The notes under the pieces were generated by a model, which saw only the letters and a program-made list of their open reading frames with translations, did not search any database and was not told where the DNA came from. Below are positions 23,987 to 32,471 of a stretch of 64,000 nt of DNA, piece by piece; within the stretch, counting starts at the first letter, position 1; every line of letters starts with the position of its first letter. Both the position numbers and the translations under genes were made by a program. Source of the stretch: Bacillus sp. FJAT-44742 (GTDB taxonomy: Bacteria; Bacillota; Bacilli; Bacillales; Marinococcaceae); the NCBI RefSeq assembly GCF_002797315.1, contig NZ_KZ454937.1, positions 27,439 through 91,438 on the forward strand. Reading direction: 5' to 3'.

Positions 23987-25447
23987 ATGAATAAGAAGCA
24001 TCTACTTCCGGTAGTGAGTGCATTTTCACTACTTTGTGCAACAGGCTGTGGAGAGGAAATGACCAACCAAACAGCTGAAGAAACGTCGAGTGAGGAAGCA
24101 GCCGAACAGGTAACAGAAGAGGAGAATGAAGGAAACGAATCCGGTGCCACTGAAGCAGAAGTGGAAGCAGAAGCAGAGGAAGAGGCAACGGAACAAACAG
24201 AGTCTGACGAGGGTGTAAACGAAGAACAGGAAGAGGTAGAACAAGATGAAGAAGGGGAGGAAACGACCGAAGATTCTTCTTTTGAGTTAGAAGATCTGGA
24301 AGAACTGATAGTCCATTTTATGGATGTAGGACAAGCTGATGCCACACTGTTTGAATATAGCTATGACGGAGATGACTACACGATCTTGTTTGATGCCGGA
24401 AATTGGAATCAAAATAACGTCGTGGACTACCTGCATTCTCAAGACATTGAATCCGTAGATGTTATGATACTTAGCCATCCTCATGCGGATCACATTGGCC
24501 AAGCTGATACGATCTTAGAACAATTTACGGTAGAGGAAGTATGGATGTCGGGCGATACCCATACGTCTCAAACTTTTGAACGAGTCATGGATGCGATTGA
24601 TGAAAGCGATGTAGCGTATGAAGAACCGCGAGCGGGAGAGGTGTATGATGTCGGACCGCTGACGATTGAGATGGTGAACCCTGACAGTATTAATGGAGAC
24701 CTCCATCAAGGATCATTGTCCGCCCGTTTTCTATATGGAGATTCCTTTTCGTTACTCTTGACAGGAGATGCGGAACAGGAAACAGAACAGGCTATGATTA
24801 ATCGCGGACATGAGGTAGAAGCTGATATTCTTCAGCTAGGCCATCATGGGTCCGATACGTCTACCACTTCTGCCTTTCTAGATGAAGTGCGTCCTGAGAT
24901 TGCTATTTATTCAGCAGGTGAAGGGAACCAATACGGGCATCCTCACGATTCCGTCATCAACCGTTTAGAAGAACGAGAAATCGAAATATATGGGACAGAC
25001 GTACATGGGACGATCATTGTCACTACGGACGGAGAGTCCTATCAGGTAACCACCAGTCAGGAGGGCACTGTATCTCTTTCCTCCAACGAGGCGGAGGAAA
25101 CAAGTAGTGGAGATTCTTCGGCCTCCTCTTCGGAAAATTCTTCAGAAGAGCATGCCAATGACCCGGCTCCTCCGGCCCCTGAAGAGGAAGCTGCAGAAGA
25201 AGTGGAAGAAGAGACTGTCCAAGAAGAGCCTGTCAAAGAAGAGGCAGCTCCTACGGGGTGTATTGATATCAACTCAGCCTCATTTGAAGAGCTGCAGGAG
25301 ATTCATCAAATCGGACCGGAGCGAGCCGAGCAAATAGAGGAATTACGTCCCTTCAGCTCTGTCGACGATATGACACGAATCAGCGGGGTCGGCCCGGCAA
25401 GAATTGATGAAATTAAAGCGGAAGGATTGGCTTGTGTAGGAGGGTAA
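23987..25447 (+). CDS. Secreted ComEC-like MBL lipoprotein with helix-hairpin-helix tail
   Basis: This 486-residue lipoprotein has an N-terminal signal with lipobox CATGC, then a strongly acidic Glu/Thr linker (~25-100). A metallo-beta-lactamase domain (~105-345) follows with DVGQADATLF, the metal motif SHPHADHIG, LLTGDAE and LGHHGSD, as in the ComEC C-terminal nuclease-like domain. After another acidic linker come two helix-hairpin-helix DNA-binding motifs (INSASFEELQEIHQIG, ISGVGPARIDEIK). The design fits an anchored extracellular DNase or DNA-handling enzyme. A DUF3006 gene follows 2 bases later, a pairing I recall from other Firmicutes. Confidence 0.88.
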   Translation: MNKKHLLPVVSAFSLLCATGCGEEMTNQTAEETSSEEAAEQVTEEENEGNESGATEAEVEAEAEEEATEQTESDEGVNEEQEEVEQDEEGEETTEDSSFELEDLEELIVHFMDVGQADATLFEYSYDGDDYTILFDAGNWNQNNVVDYLHSQDIESVDVMILSHPHADHIGQADTILEQFTVEEVWMSGDTHTSQTFERVMDAIDESDVAYEEPRAGEVYDVGPLTIEMVNPDSINGDLHQGSLSARFLYGDSFSLLLTGDAEQETEQAMINRGHEVEADILQLGHHGSDTSTTSAFLDEVRPEIAIYSAGEGNQYGHPHDSVINRLEEREIEIYGTDVHGTIIVTTDGESYQVTTSQEGTVSLSSNEAEETSSGDSSASSSENSSEEHANDPAPPAPEEEAAEEVEEETVQEEPVKEEAAPTGCIDINSASFEELQEIHQIGPERAEQIEELRPFSSVDDMTRISGVGPARIDEIKAEGLACVGG

Positions 25448-25449
25448 AG

Positions 25450-25719
25450 ATGGAGACAAAAGGGGTTTTAGATCGGATTGTTGATGATCATTTTGCAGTC
25501 ATTTTAGCTGAAGAGATAAGAAAAGAATTTGTGCTAAGGAGAGAGGAGCTTCCCCAGGGCAGTTCCCCAGGTGACTGGTTTGTTTTGACGATAAAAGGGG
25601 AGAAGATAACGAACCTTTCTTTTGATAACGTTCAAACACAAAAGATGGAAGAGCGAATTCAAAGGAAGGTGGAAAAAGTGCGGGAAAAAAAGAGAGGGAG
25701 TAAGTTTAAGAGGAAGTAA
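25450..25719 (+). CDS. DUF3006-family protein
   Basis: This 89-residue protein begins METKGVLDRIVDDHFAVILA, the typical DUF3006 opening: a small beta-rich domain with an RxxDxxAVLLxE-like pattern. A basic tail (KVREKKRGSKFKRK) follows. GGAGGG lies 5 bases before ATG 25450, so the upstream GTG is not used. It directly follows the ComEC-like lipoprotein and is likely co-translated. The molecular role of the family is unknown. Confidence 0.85.
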   Translation: METKGVLDRIVDDHFAVILAEEIRKEFVLRREELPQGSSPGDWFVLTIKGEKITNLSFDNVQTQKMEERIQRKVEKVREKKRGSKFKRK

Positions 25720-25763
25720 GAAGCCAATGTTAAGAGGAAGAATGAAGGTAGTGAAGCACCAGC

Positions 25764-26110
25764 AAAGACTTGCCAGGACGGCAAGTCTTTTTGTAGGTGA
25801 ACAGAAAAGAACAGTTGAAGGGTGGAGGTTTTTTTATGTTCAAGCATATAGTATCTATTTAGAATATTTAAACTAAAGTTTCGTGGTAGAGAAGTTTTTC
25901 TCTCCTCCCTAGTTGTAATGGAAGCCTACTTACCAAAATAGCCTAAAATTTTCTTTCATTTTGGTAAGCTGGATTTCTAGCTTTTCTTAAGTAGGCATAC
26001 AAGATTCAAGCATAAACAGCAAGGTTAATGTGTTTATGGGCAAGGCATATGTAGAAGAAATAAACTTTTATTTATATAAAGGTAGAAACGTTTCTTTAGT
26101 GGTTGATTTA
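25764..26110 (+). repeat. Composite repeat, copy A (terminator hairpin to AGAAACGTTTCT palindrome)
   Basis: AAAGACTTGCC and GGCAAGTCTTT (25764-25790) form an 11-bp terminator after the DUF3006 gene. Forty-six bases later come a strong GGTGGAGG, a run of T and ATGTTC (25836), but this frame stops after 8 codons. Near the end (26054-26110) lie AATAAACTTTTATT, TAGAAACGTTTCTTTA and GTTGATTTAT. Copy B at 34012-34425 has all these pieces in the same order. The middle of copy A has its own inverted repeat (GCCTACTTACC...AGTAGGC, about 25924-26000). Confidence 0.7.
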
Positions 26111-26166
26111 TTTATATCTAGCCAAGCATTCCTTGGATAGTGTGGATTATGAAGAAGAGTAATACT

Positions 26167-26210
26167 TAAAAAAGATGACCGCTGACGAAGGTTCTGCCGT
26201 CATCTTTTTT
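26167..26210. terminator. Bidirectional terminator
   Basis: AAAAAAGATGAC and GTCATCTTTTTT make a long stem around a ~16-base loop, with T's on both exits. It terminates the minus-strand SDR/thiolase operon. Confidence 0.85.
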
Positions 26211-26235
26211 GCTTAACATAACATAAACATAGTAT

Positions 26236-26982
26236 TTAACTTAACAGGTGGGCTCCACCATCCATGCGGATATTCTGCCCAGTAGCCATTGAGAAAGCAG
26301 GATGACTATAGTGGTAAATGACGTCAGCCACTTCATCAAATGAAATGATACGCTTTGCAGGAGTCCTTTTAGCTGCTTGTTCTAATCTTAAATCTGCTTT
26401 ATCTTGAAATACAGCACGGAATGCCTCTGTATCCATGGCGCCTGGTGAAACTACGTTTGCGGTAATACCGTAAGGTCCCCATTCAGCTGCCATGTACCGA
26501 ATCACTGCTTCTTCCGCTGCCTTTGCTACTCCTACATTCATATAACCAGGAATGGCTCGGGTAGATCCAATACTTGAAATAGCAAAGATGCGCCCGAATT
26601 GCTTTTCTTTCATGGAATAGAACAAGTGTCTACTAATTTTTACGAGCGGTGTGACATTGACTGCCATTGACTTTTCCCAATCATTGTCTTCGATAGATTC
26701 AACTTTTGCTGTTTTAGCGTAGACGGCATTATGAATAAAGATATCAATGGCTGGAAGGCGACCGAGCATTTCCTTTAACTGTTTGGTATTCCCAATATCG
26801 GCTTTAAGGAGTGTGATGTTTCCTCCCTCTTCTTCAATCATTTCCTTTGTTTCTCTCGCTTTCTCATCATCACTGTTATAGTTAATAAAAACATGTGATC
26901 CTTCCCTCGCAAACTTCAAGGCAATATGGCGTCCCAAACCTTTGTTTCCTCCAGTAATAAAAACATGATTTTGATCGTTCAT
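26236..26982 (-). CDS. Short-chain dehydrogenase/reductase
   Basis: This 248-residue SDR has the NAD(P) site TGGNKGLGRH near the N terminus, Ser in SSIGSTRAIPG, and a distant Lys in a GVAKAAEE segment. The usual YxxxK Tyr is replaced: the sequence reads MNVGVAKAAE, so position Y is Val or shifted. Oxidoreductase activity on a hydroxyacyl-CoA or cyclic alcohol would fit the operon. The substituted Tyr makes catalysis doubtful and it could be a non-canonical SDR. Start 26982 has AGGAGGGG just upstream. It lies 17 bases after the thiolase gene. Confidence 0.85.
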   Translation of the reverse strand: MNDQNHVFITGGNKGLGRHIALKFAREGSHVFINYNSDDEKARETKEMIEEEGGNITLLKADIGNTKQLKEMLGRLPAIDIFIHNAVYAKTAKVESIEDNDWEKSMAVNVTPLVKISRHLFYSMKEKQFGRIFAISSIGSTRAIPGYMNVGVAKAAEEAVIRYMAAEWGPYGITANVVSPGAMDTEAFRAVFQDKADLRLEQAAKRTPAKRIISFDEVADVIYHYSHPAFSMATGQNIRMDGGAHLLS

Positions 26983-26999
26983 TGTTCCCCTCCTAAAAC

Positions 27000-28190
27000 C
27001 TAGCGTTGTAATATCGTTATCGCGCAAGCTGCATTTTCATTGCCGAGAATTCCTCCTGCATTCTGTGCTAAAGCAACTTGTGGCTGGTTAGGTATTTGGC
27101 GTTTCCCGGCGTCTCCACGCAGCTGCCAAACTAGTTCTGCAATTTGACCTACACCAGTAGCTCCAATAGGGTGGCCCTTCGTTATTAATCCGCCACTTGG
27201 GTTAACAGGCGAAGGTCCATTTATTGCAGTATATTCTTTATCGATCCATGAACCCGCTTCTCCCGCAGGACAAATTTTTAAATATTCATAGGCCATCAGT
27301 TCAGCAGCAATAGTGGTATCATGTATCTCAAAAATGTCAATGTCTTCCGGTCCTATTCCCGCCATTTCATACCCGGCTTCTCCGGCAGCTGTAATAACTC
27401 CCGGAAAGTCGTCATTATTTCGTAGATCAGTAGATGTAGTAACCGTTGCTTTTACAGTAACAGGTATTTGATGATTGTTATGTTTTTTTAGAATTTCTTC
27501 CGAGCATAGGATACACGAAGCAGCCCCATCACTGATAGGAGCACACATCATTCTAGTCAATGGGTCAACAACCATTCGATCACTAAGAATTTCTTCTGTA
27601 CTTCTTGCTTTCTGGTATTGAGCATTTGGATTTAAACTGCCGTTATAATGATTTTTGGCAGCAGCTTTAGCTAAATGGTGCCTGGTTACGTTTCTGTTTT
27701 TCATAAAATCACGAGCAAATCCTGCATAGATGTCCATGAAAACACTTTTAGAGGTATCCTCATTTCGTAGTTGTTCCTCCATAGCTTCTACATCGACCCC
27801 TCCATGGAATGCTTTAAAGGTGCGATTCCTGTCTTCATGCGTCATTTTTTCGGTGCCTAAGACAAGCACACAATCATACATACCTGATGCAACGCCAAGC
27901 CAGCCTAAATGGAAAGCGGTGGCCCCGCTGGCGCAGGCATTCTCAATATTAAATACAGGAATGCTTCCTAATCCATAATTACATAAAATGACTTGTCCCC
28001 TAATGGTATCTTGACCAGTAATCACACCGGCTACAGAATTTCCTACATAACCGGCTTCAATCAATGATGGAGGGATATCTGCGTCTCTTAAGGCTTTATC
28101 TATAGCATTATTGCTTAACGTTTTTAAGGTTTCATCGAAATGCTTTCCAAAAGGGACCATCCCAACACCAGCGACCATAACCTTTCTCAA
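27000..28190 (-). CDS. SCP2-type thiolase / acetyl-CoA acetyltransferase family
   Basis: This 396-residue thiolase of the lipid-transfer (SCP-x) group has nucleophilic Cys in NIENACASGATAFH and EIHDTTIAAELMAYE in the middle. The C-terminal NPSGGLITKGHPIGATG carries the second His, and the final region reads AQNAGGILGNENAACAI. Such enzymes cleave branched or cyclic 3-ketoacyl-CoAs, for example in sterol or terpenoid side-chain breakdown. A TTG at 28190 with GGAGGGG 7 bases upstream is the best start. It is first gene of a two-gene operon with the SDR, controlled by the inverted-repeat promoter at 28225-28276. Confidence 0.88.
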   Translation of the reverse strand: MRKVMVAGVGMVPFGKHFDETLKTLSNNAIDKALRDADIPPSLIEAGYVGNSVAGVITGQDTIRGQVILCNYGLGSIPVFNIENACASGATAFHLGWLGVASGMYDCVLVLGTEKMTHEDRNRTFKAFHGGVDVEAMEEQLRNEDTSKSVFMDIYAGFARDFMKNRNVTRHHLAKAAAKNHYNGSLNPNAQYQKARSTEEILSDRMVVDPLTRMMCAPISDGAASCILCSEEILKKHNNHQIPVTVKATVTTSTDLRNNDDFPGVITAAGEAGYEMAGIGPEDIDIFEIHDTTIAAELMAYEYLKICPAGEAGSWIDKEYTAINGPSPVNPSGGLITKGHPIGATGVGQIAELVWQLRGDAGKRQIPNQPQVALAQNAGGILGNENAACAITILQR

Positions 28191-28224
28191 AGCAACCCCT
28201 CCATTTTTATTAAATGAATAGTCA

Positions 28225-28276
28225 TTAATTAAACTTATGTTCAATTAATTATATTTTGAATAAGACAAATAATCAA
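28225..28276 (-). promoter_or_regulatory. Thiolase operon promoter with inverted-repeat operator
   Basis: On the minus strand: -35 TTGATT (28276-28271), 17-base spacer, -10 TATAAT (28253-28248). Directly after comes TTAATTGAAC-N4-GTTTAATTAA (28248-28225), a 10-4-10 inverted repeat with one mismatch. The same layout occurs at 28337 and 32390. It is a likely TetR operator. Confidence 0.75.
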
Positions 28277-28336
28277 TAACAGTAAGGTTATTTTACAGAA
28301 AATTGTAAAATGAAAGGCTAAAACCTGCGAAATACA

Positions 28337-28387
28337 TTGATTATTTTGAAAATTTGAAATATAATTATAAAACCAAGGGTTAAACTT
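28337..28387 (+). promoter_or_regulatory. CoA-ligase promoter with operator-like sequence
   Basis: -35 TTGATT (28337-28342), 17-base spacer, -10 TATAAT (28360-28365). Next comes ATAAAACCAAGGGTTAAACT, resembling the AAAC...GTTTAA operator of the P450 promoter but less symmetrical. The flanking sequence is also similar to the 32390 promoter. Confidence 0.7.
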
Positions 28388-28412
28388 TGAACGTATGTTT
28401 AGGAGGGGAAGC

Positions 28413-29762
28413 ATGGAAGCAATAAGTGAAGCAACATATCAAAAATTTTGGGACGGCAGTCGAGAGACTATGGGAAAGAGTGAAAGAGAGGACCTAATAC
28501 TAGAAAGAATTAAGAAGCAGCTTGACTACGTTTATCATGAATTACCTTTTTATAAGAGATTATACGACAAACATAACTTTAAACCTGCTGATGTAAAGAC
28601 ATTGGATGATTTCACAAAAAAAGTCCCTATTATTACAAAAAAAATGCTAGTCGTTGATCAGAAAGAAAATCCTCCATTTGGAAGCTATGCCGGAAACTTT
28701 TCAGAGGTGGACATTGCTAGAATACAAGGTTCGAGCGGAACATCCGGCACACCGACCTTTTACAGGGTCAGCCGCGAGGATTGGAACCGATCGGCTGATG
28801 TACATGCAATGGCGCAATGGGCTGCCGGCATAAGACCGAATGATATTGTACAAATCGCTTTTCCTTTTGCTCTGTTTTTTGGTGGATGGGGAGTGCTGCA
28901 AGGTTCAGAACGAATAGGCGCCACTTGTTTCCCAACTGGTCCAATGGAATCAGAAAAACAGCTGGATTTGCTTTTCAAAATTAACCCTACTGTATTCTCT
29001 GCGACCCCGTCTTACTGCTTGCACCTGGTAACGAAGGCGAAAGAATTGGGCTATGACCTGGCGAAAAGTTCTGTAAAGCGTCTCTTAGTAGGCGGGGAAG
29101 CAGGAGGCTCTCTACCAAATACAAAAAAAGCTCTGGAGCTTGGCTGGGGAGCCAGTGTTCACGACTGCGCCTCTACTTCAGAGATGTATCCCTTCCAAAC
29201 GAACGTTGAATGTAGTGCTCATAAAGGAGTCCATGTTTACACAGATGAGGTCTATGCGGAAATTGTAGGTAGAGAAAATCCAAACCAAATGATGCCGGTG
29301 GGTGAAAAAGGTGGGATTGTTTACACGCATTTATGGAGAAAGTCTCAGCCGATGATCCGTTTTTGGAGCGGAGATGAAAGCTATATGACTGAAGAGCCAT
29401 GCCCATGCGGCAGGACATACCCCCGCTTGCCTCAAGGAGTGCTCGGGAGACTGGATGATATGTTGATTATTAGAGGAGCTAATATCTATCCGAGCGCAGT
29501 TGAAAATATTATTCGTTCATTTACTTGGAGCGGACCAGAATTTCAAATCTTTGTGGAAAAGAAAGGTTCCCTGGATGAAATCACAGTAAGAATTGAATGC
29601 GGTAAAGATGTCTATCGTAAAGATAAGCTGGATACCTGGAAAACAGAAGCTGAAAACAAATTAAAAACAAAATTAGGAGTTCGAGTGAATGTAGAACTGC
29701 TAGAAACCGGAATTCTTGAAGAGACCATATTTAAAGCACGCAGAGTTGTAGATACCCGCTAA
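28413..29762 (+). CDS. Phenylacetate-CoA ligase-like (PaaK family) AMP-forming CoA ligase
   Basis: This 449-residue ANL enzyme is of PaaK type. The N-terminal YVYHELPFYKRLYDKHNF is typical. The P-loop is QGSSGTSGTPTFYRVSREDW, and the adenylate region includes HDCASTSEMYP. The C-terminal hinge LGRLDDMLIIRGANIYPSAV is followed by a regulatory small domain. It activates a carboxylic acid with ATP and CoA. Context (P450, SCP2 thiolase) suggests a cyclic or aromatic acid, not necessarily phenylacetate. TAGGAGGGG lies 4-5 bases before ATG 28413, chosen over 28395. Confidence 0.87.
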   Translation: MEAISEATYQKFWDGSRETMGKSEREDLILERIKKQLDYVYHELPFYKRLYDKHNFKPADVKTLDDFTKKVPIITKKMLVVDQKENPPFGSYAGNFSEVDIARIQGSSGTSGTPTFYRVSREDWNRSADVHAMAQWAAGIRPNDIVQIAFPFALFFGGWGVLQGSERIGATCFPTGPMESEKQLDLLFKINPTVFSATPSYCLHLVTKAKELGYDLAKSSVKRLLVGGEAGGSLPNTKKALELGWGASVHDCASTSEMYPFQTNVECSAHKGVHVYTDEVYAEIVGRENPNQMMPVGEKGGIVYTHLWRKSQPMIRFWSGDESYMTEEPCPCGRTYPRLPQGVLGRLDDMLIIRGANIYPSAVENIIRSFTWSGPEFQIFVEKKGSLDEITVRIECGKDVYRKDKLDTWKTEAENKLKTKLGVRVNVELLETGILEETIFKARRVVDTR

Positions 29763-29764
29763 AG

Positions 29765-29778
29765 TGTAAGCGTTGTCA
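29765..29778 (+). promoter_or_regulatory. cre site (CcpA)
   Basis: TGTAAGCGTTGTCA agrees at every position with the cre consensus TGWAANCGNTNWCA. It lies between the CoA ligase stop and the symporter genes, so CcpA could block read-through or a local promoter. Confidence 0.65.
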
Positions 29779-29804
29779 TTTTATATAAGGGAGGAACCTT
29801 GGGT

Positions 29805-29984
29805 ATGAATTTTGCCGCCATCTTTTCGTTTCTTCATCCGATGTTAAGTGTTGTTTTGGCAGCTGTCTATGTCTTCTACATTCTTCAAAAAGATTATTCT
29901 GTAACGATTAAAAAGCTCGAAAGCGAAACAGAGATGAAAGACCAGTCAAGGTCGCTGAATGCAGAATCCGAGAAGGTTTTATAA
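29805..29984 (+). CDS. Small membrane partner of the adjacent sodium:solute symporter
   Basis: This peptide of about 59 residues has one membrane segment (FLHPMLSVVLAAVYVFYILQ) followed by a charged cytoplasmic tail. It lies directly upstream of the SSS symporter, where several families of short accessory subunits occur (for example DUF485/DUF4212 with acetate-type symporters). I cannot assign it to one. GGGAGGA precedes either TTG 29799 or ATG 29805. It is probably a helper for folding or function of the symporter; this is context-based. Confidence 0.65.
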   Translation: MNFAAIFSFLHPMLSVVLAAVYVFYILQKDYSVTIKKLESETEMKDQSRSLNAESEKVL

Positions 29985-30005
29985 AAGGAAGGGGGCAGGG
30001 GAGGG

Positions 30006-31604
30006 ATGGAAACCGTCCAAATCGTATTTTGGTGTTTTATGGCATTGTATATTATTGCAGGTATTTATGTCACTAAATTTATCAAGAACTCAAACGACTT
30101 TTATGTAATGGGCAATAGAGGGAGCACTCTTCTTATTACAGGGACACTTCTTGCGAGTTTATTAAGTGCTACGACTTTTCTAGGCATAGCCGGAATCACA
30201 TATGAAAATGGCCCGCCGATCTTCCTTATTGTTTTCACCTCTTGGTTTGGTACAGTGCTGGCCGCCCTTTACACGGGGAGAAAACTCCGTGCCCTCGGAT
30301 CTAAAACGATGCCGGATTTTCTAGAATATAGATTTGGAAGCAGCGTGAGAGTAGCTGGAACAATCATTATGATAGTCGGGCTGATTGGTTATGGATTGAT
30401 CCAGTTAATGGGGGCAGGACTTGTCCTTTCGGGTGTCACCGGCCTGTCCTACGAATTAATGATCATTCTTTTTGTAGGTGTCTTGCTGATATTCGGTATT
30501 TTAGGCGGCATGTGGGCGGTTATCGTTACGGATACTATTATGTGTATAACATTTATTGTGGCAACTCTCATTATCGCACCTGTTGCAATTAATCAGGCAG
30601 GGGGATTAGAAACCTTAACAGGGTCCCTTGCTGCAGAAAATCCATTGTATTGGTCAGCAGGCGGGGCTGCTATGGAGATGCCCGTGGGCTGGTCCATTGG
30701 CCAAATGGTATTGTGGCTGTTATTTATGACAGCGGCACCATGGCTTGCCACCCGTACATTTTCTGCAAAAAATGACTTTGTGGTTATGAAGTCTGCCCTT
30801 TGGATGATATTGTTATCTACGATTATGGTTACTATTTTTTATCTTGGCGTTTTCGCTGTCCGTGCCATTAACCCCGGAATTCAACCAGCTGATATTGTGC
30901 TTGTATGGATGTCAGAGAATTTAGTTCATCCATTGATTGGCGGCTTTGGGATTGCAGGGATTATGGCTGCAATATTGTCAACCTCCTCAACTATCTTTAT
31001 TTTTGCCGGTTTTGCTTTGTCCAGGGATTTATATGAAAGAATCTCTAAAAAACAGTTGTCTGAAAGAGAAAAAGTGGCAAAAGCGAGGATTGGGCAAATG
31101 GTAGTGGGGGTCGTTATGCTAGTCATAGGACTATCTCAGCCAGTTTCCATATATTGGATAGGGGCCTGGTCCGGTGCATTGTTTGCCGTTTCCTGGCTTC
31201 CAGTCCTCATTGCAGGTTTCCACTGGAAGTTTGTAACAAAAGCCGCTGTTTTATCATCTATGATCGGGGGGGCCTTGAGTTATATTATCCTTTATCAAAT
31301 GGTTGATGGATGGGGTTTATTTACTCTACCATTCCATGTTGATCCAGTAATACCAAGTGTCCTATTCTCATTTGCTCTGCTTTATTTTGTTTCCAAAGTT
31401 TCTAAATTGGACCAGCAATATATTGATAATTTCCGCAAATATAAATCAATAGCTCTAAACGATGAAACAATCAAGCAATTTAAAGATAATCCAGAGGCAT
31501 TAATTAAAGAATATCGTTCGACAAGAAGACTAGCGTTTGGTGTTTCGATTGTTGCAATTGTGTTTTTCGGATATTTAATTATTGAAGTGGCTTTAAAAGT
31601 ATAA
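30006..31604 (+). CDS. Sodium:solute symporter (SSS family)
   Basis: This 532-residue membrane protein has about 13 predicted helices. It carries SSS-family marks: YVMGNRGSTLLITGTLLAS near the first core helix, TMPDFLEYRFGS, and a conserved stretch AGIMAAILSTSSTIFIFAG in TM8, where sodium-site Ser residues lie. The family includes PutP, ActP and PanF and takes up acids or amino acids with Na+. The neighbourhood suggests uptake of the carboxylic acid activated by the PaaK-like ligase. A terminator follows. Confidence 0.88.
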   Translation: METVQIVFWCFMALYIIAGIYVTKFIKNSNDFYVMGNRGSTLLITGTLLASLLSATTFLGIAGITYENGPPIFLIVFTSWFGTVLAALYTGRKLRALGSKTMPDFLEYRFGSSVRVAGTIIMIVGLIGYGLIQLMGAGLVLSGVTGLSYELMIILFVGVLLIFGILGGMWAVIVTDTIMCITFIVATLIIAPVAINQAGGLETLTGSLAAENPLYWSAGGAAMEMPVGWSIGQMVLWLLFMTAAPWLATRTFSAKNDFVVMKSALWMILLSTIMVTIFYLGVFAVRAINPGIQPADIVLVWMSENLVHPLIGGFGIAGIMAAILSTSSTIFIFAGFALSRDLYERISKKQLSEREKVAKARIGQMVVGVVMLVIGLSQPVSIYWIGAWSGALFAVSWLPVLIAGFHWKFVTKAAVLSSMIGGALSYIILYQMVDGWGLFTLPFHVDPVIPSVLFSFALLYFVSKVSKLDQQYIDNFRKYKSIALNDETIKQFKDNPEALIKEYRSTRRLAFGVSIVAIVFFGYLIIEVALKV

Positions 31605-31618
31605 AAGATAAGCACAAA

Positions 31619-31660
31619 AACAAGAGCGATTGCAGTTTAAGCAATCAGCTCTTGTTTTTC
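31619..31660. terminator. Bidirectional terminator
   Basis: AACAAGAGC...GATTGC and GCAATC...GCTCTTGTTTTTC make a bulged long stem between the convergent symporter and TetR genes. Confidence 0.85.
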
Positions 31661-31674
31661 TTGAGTTATTTTCT

Positions 31675-32259
31675 CTATACAAGCGTCTTGAGTAATTTTT
31701 TAACAAAATAATCTGCAATTTCTTGAGGTGAGTAATCACCATCAGGCTTATACCATTGCTGGATCCAATTTAACGTACCTAAGATAATTAACCGGGACAT
31801 CTTTATATCTATATCTTCAAACTCACCCTTATTTACTCCTTCTTCAAGAATCCTATCAATACATTTTGCATAATAGGAGCGGCGGCTTACAATCTTTTCT
31901 AAATTATCATTTGAAAAAGTATCCTCCGGATTATCAATCAGGCTGAACATCTCATTTTCCTCAATCGATAAATGAATATGAGAGCGAATCACGTCTTCAA
32001 TTTTCTTTTTGCTGGATTCCTCACTTTCAAGTATTTCTTCAATTTTATTAATGCTAATATCGAGGATGATTTTATGACATTGATAGAGCAAGTCTTCTTT
32101 ATTTTTAAAATAATAATATAATGAACCTTTTGTCATTAATAATTGCGCAGCTATTTCTTCCATTGTTGTACCATGAAAACCTTTTTCATAGACTACATTT
32201 GCAGCAGAGCGAATAATTTCTTTTTTTTTCTTTTCAAGCTTTTGTTTCCGCAAGGACAC
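31675..32259 (-). CDS. TetR/AcrR-family transcriptional regulator
   Basis: This 194-residue repressor-type protein has a TetR HTH at residues ~12-55 (IIRSAANVVYEKGFHGTTME then LLMTKGSLYYYFKNKEDLL). The C-terminal ligand domain is about 140 residues, of the kind found in FadR/acyl-CoA-responsive regulators. The GTG start follows GAGGTGA at correct spacing. It lies between the symporter and P450 genes. Three nearby promoters carry inverted repeats just after the -10 box, so it probably represses the whole 26-34 kb module and responds to a CoA ester. Confidence 0.88.
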   Translation of the reverse strand: MSLRKQKLEKKKKEIIRSAANVVYEKGFHGTTMEEIAAQLLMTKGSLYYYFKNKEDLLYQCHKIILDISINKIEEILESEESSKKKIEDVIRSHIHLSIEENEMFSLIDNPEDTFSNDNLEKIVSRRSYYAKCIDRILEEGVNKGEFEDIDIKMSRLIILGTLNWIQQWYKPDGDYSPQEIADYFVKKLLKTLV

Positions 32260-32389
32260 TTAGGTCACCTCATTTCTTACAACTATCAATTATTTCGTTT
32301 AATTCTAGCTTCTTTACAGACATACTAACACAGGGAGAAGAAAAATAGTAAAAAAATTGAATCTCTGTTTAAATTTTAACCACAGTATA

Positions 32390-32441
32390 TTGAATTATTT
32401 GAAAATAAAGAATATAATAAATTTAAACAAAGGTTTAAATT
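32390..32441 (+). promoter_or_regulatory. P450 promoter with perfect inverted-repeat operator
   Basis: -35 TTGAAT (32390-32395), 17-base spacer, -10 TATAAT (32413-32418). AATTTAAAC-AAAG-GTTTAAATT (32420-32441) begins one base later: a perfect 9-4-9 palindrome over the start point. It is the best of the three candidate TetR operators. Confidence 0.8.
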
Positions 32442-32471
32442 ATAAACGCACATTAAAAAGGGGAGATGGCA

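Noticed and set aside
23748-24345. Minus-strand frames rich in Ser or Leu opposite the MBL lipoprotein
   Set aside because: They arise from the acidic GAA/GAG linker read in reverse; codon pattern and ribosome sites support the plus strand.
21785-25447. Complete restriction-modification system
   Set aside because: No DNA methyltransferase or specificity subunit is present; only nuclease-like proteins are seen, so a type IV or other defence role is the most that can be proposed.
26090-26101. AGAAACGTTTCT palindrome as a cre site
   Set aside because: It is palindromic and present in both repeat copies, but does not satisfy the cre consensus TGWAANCGNTNWCA.
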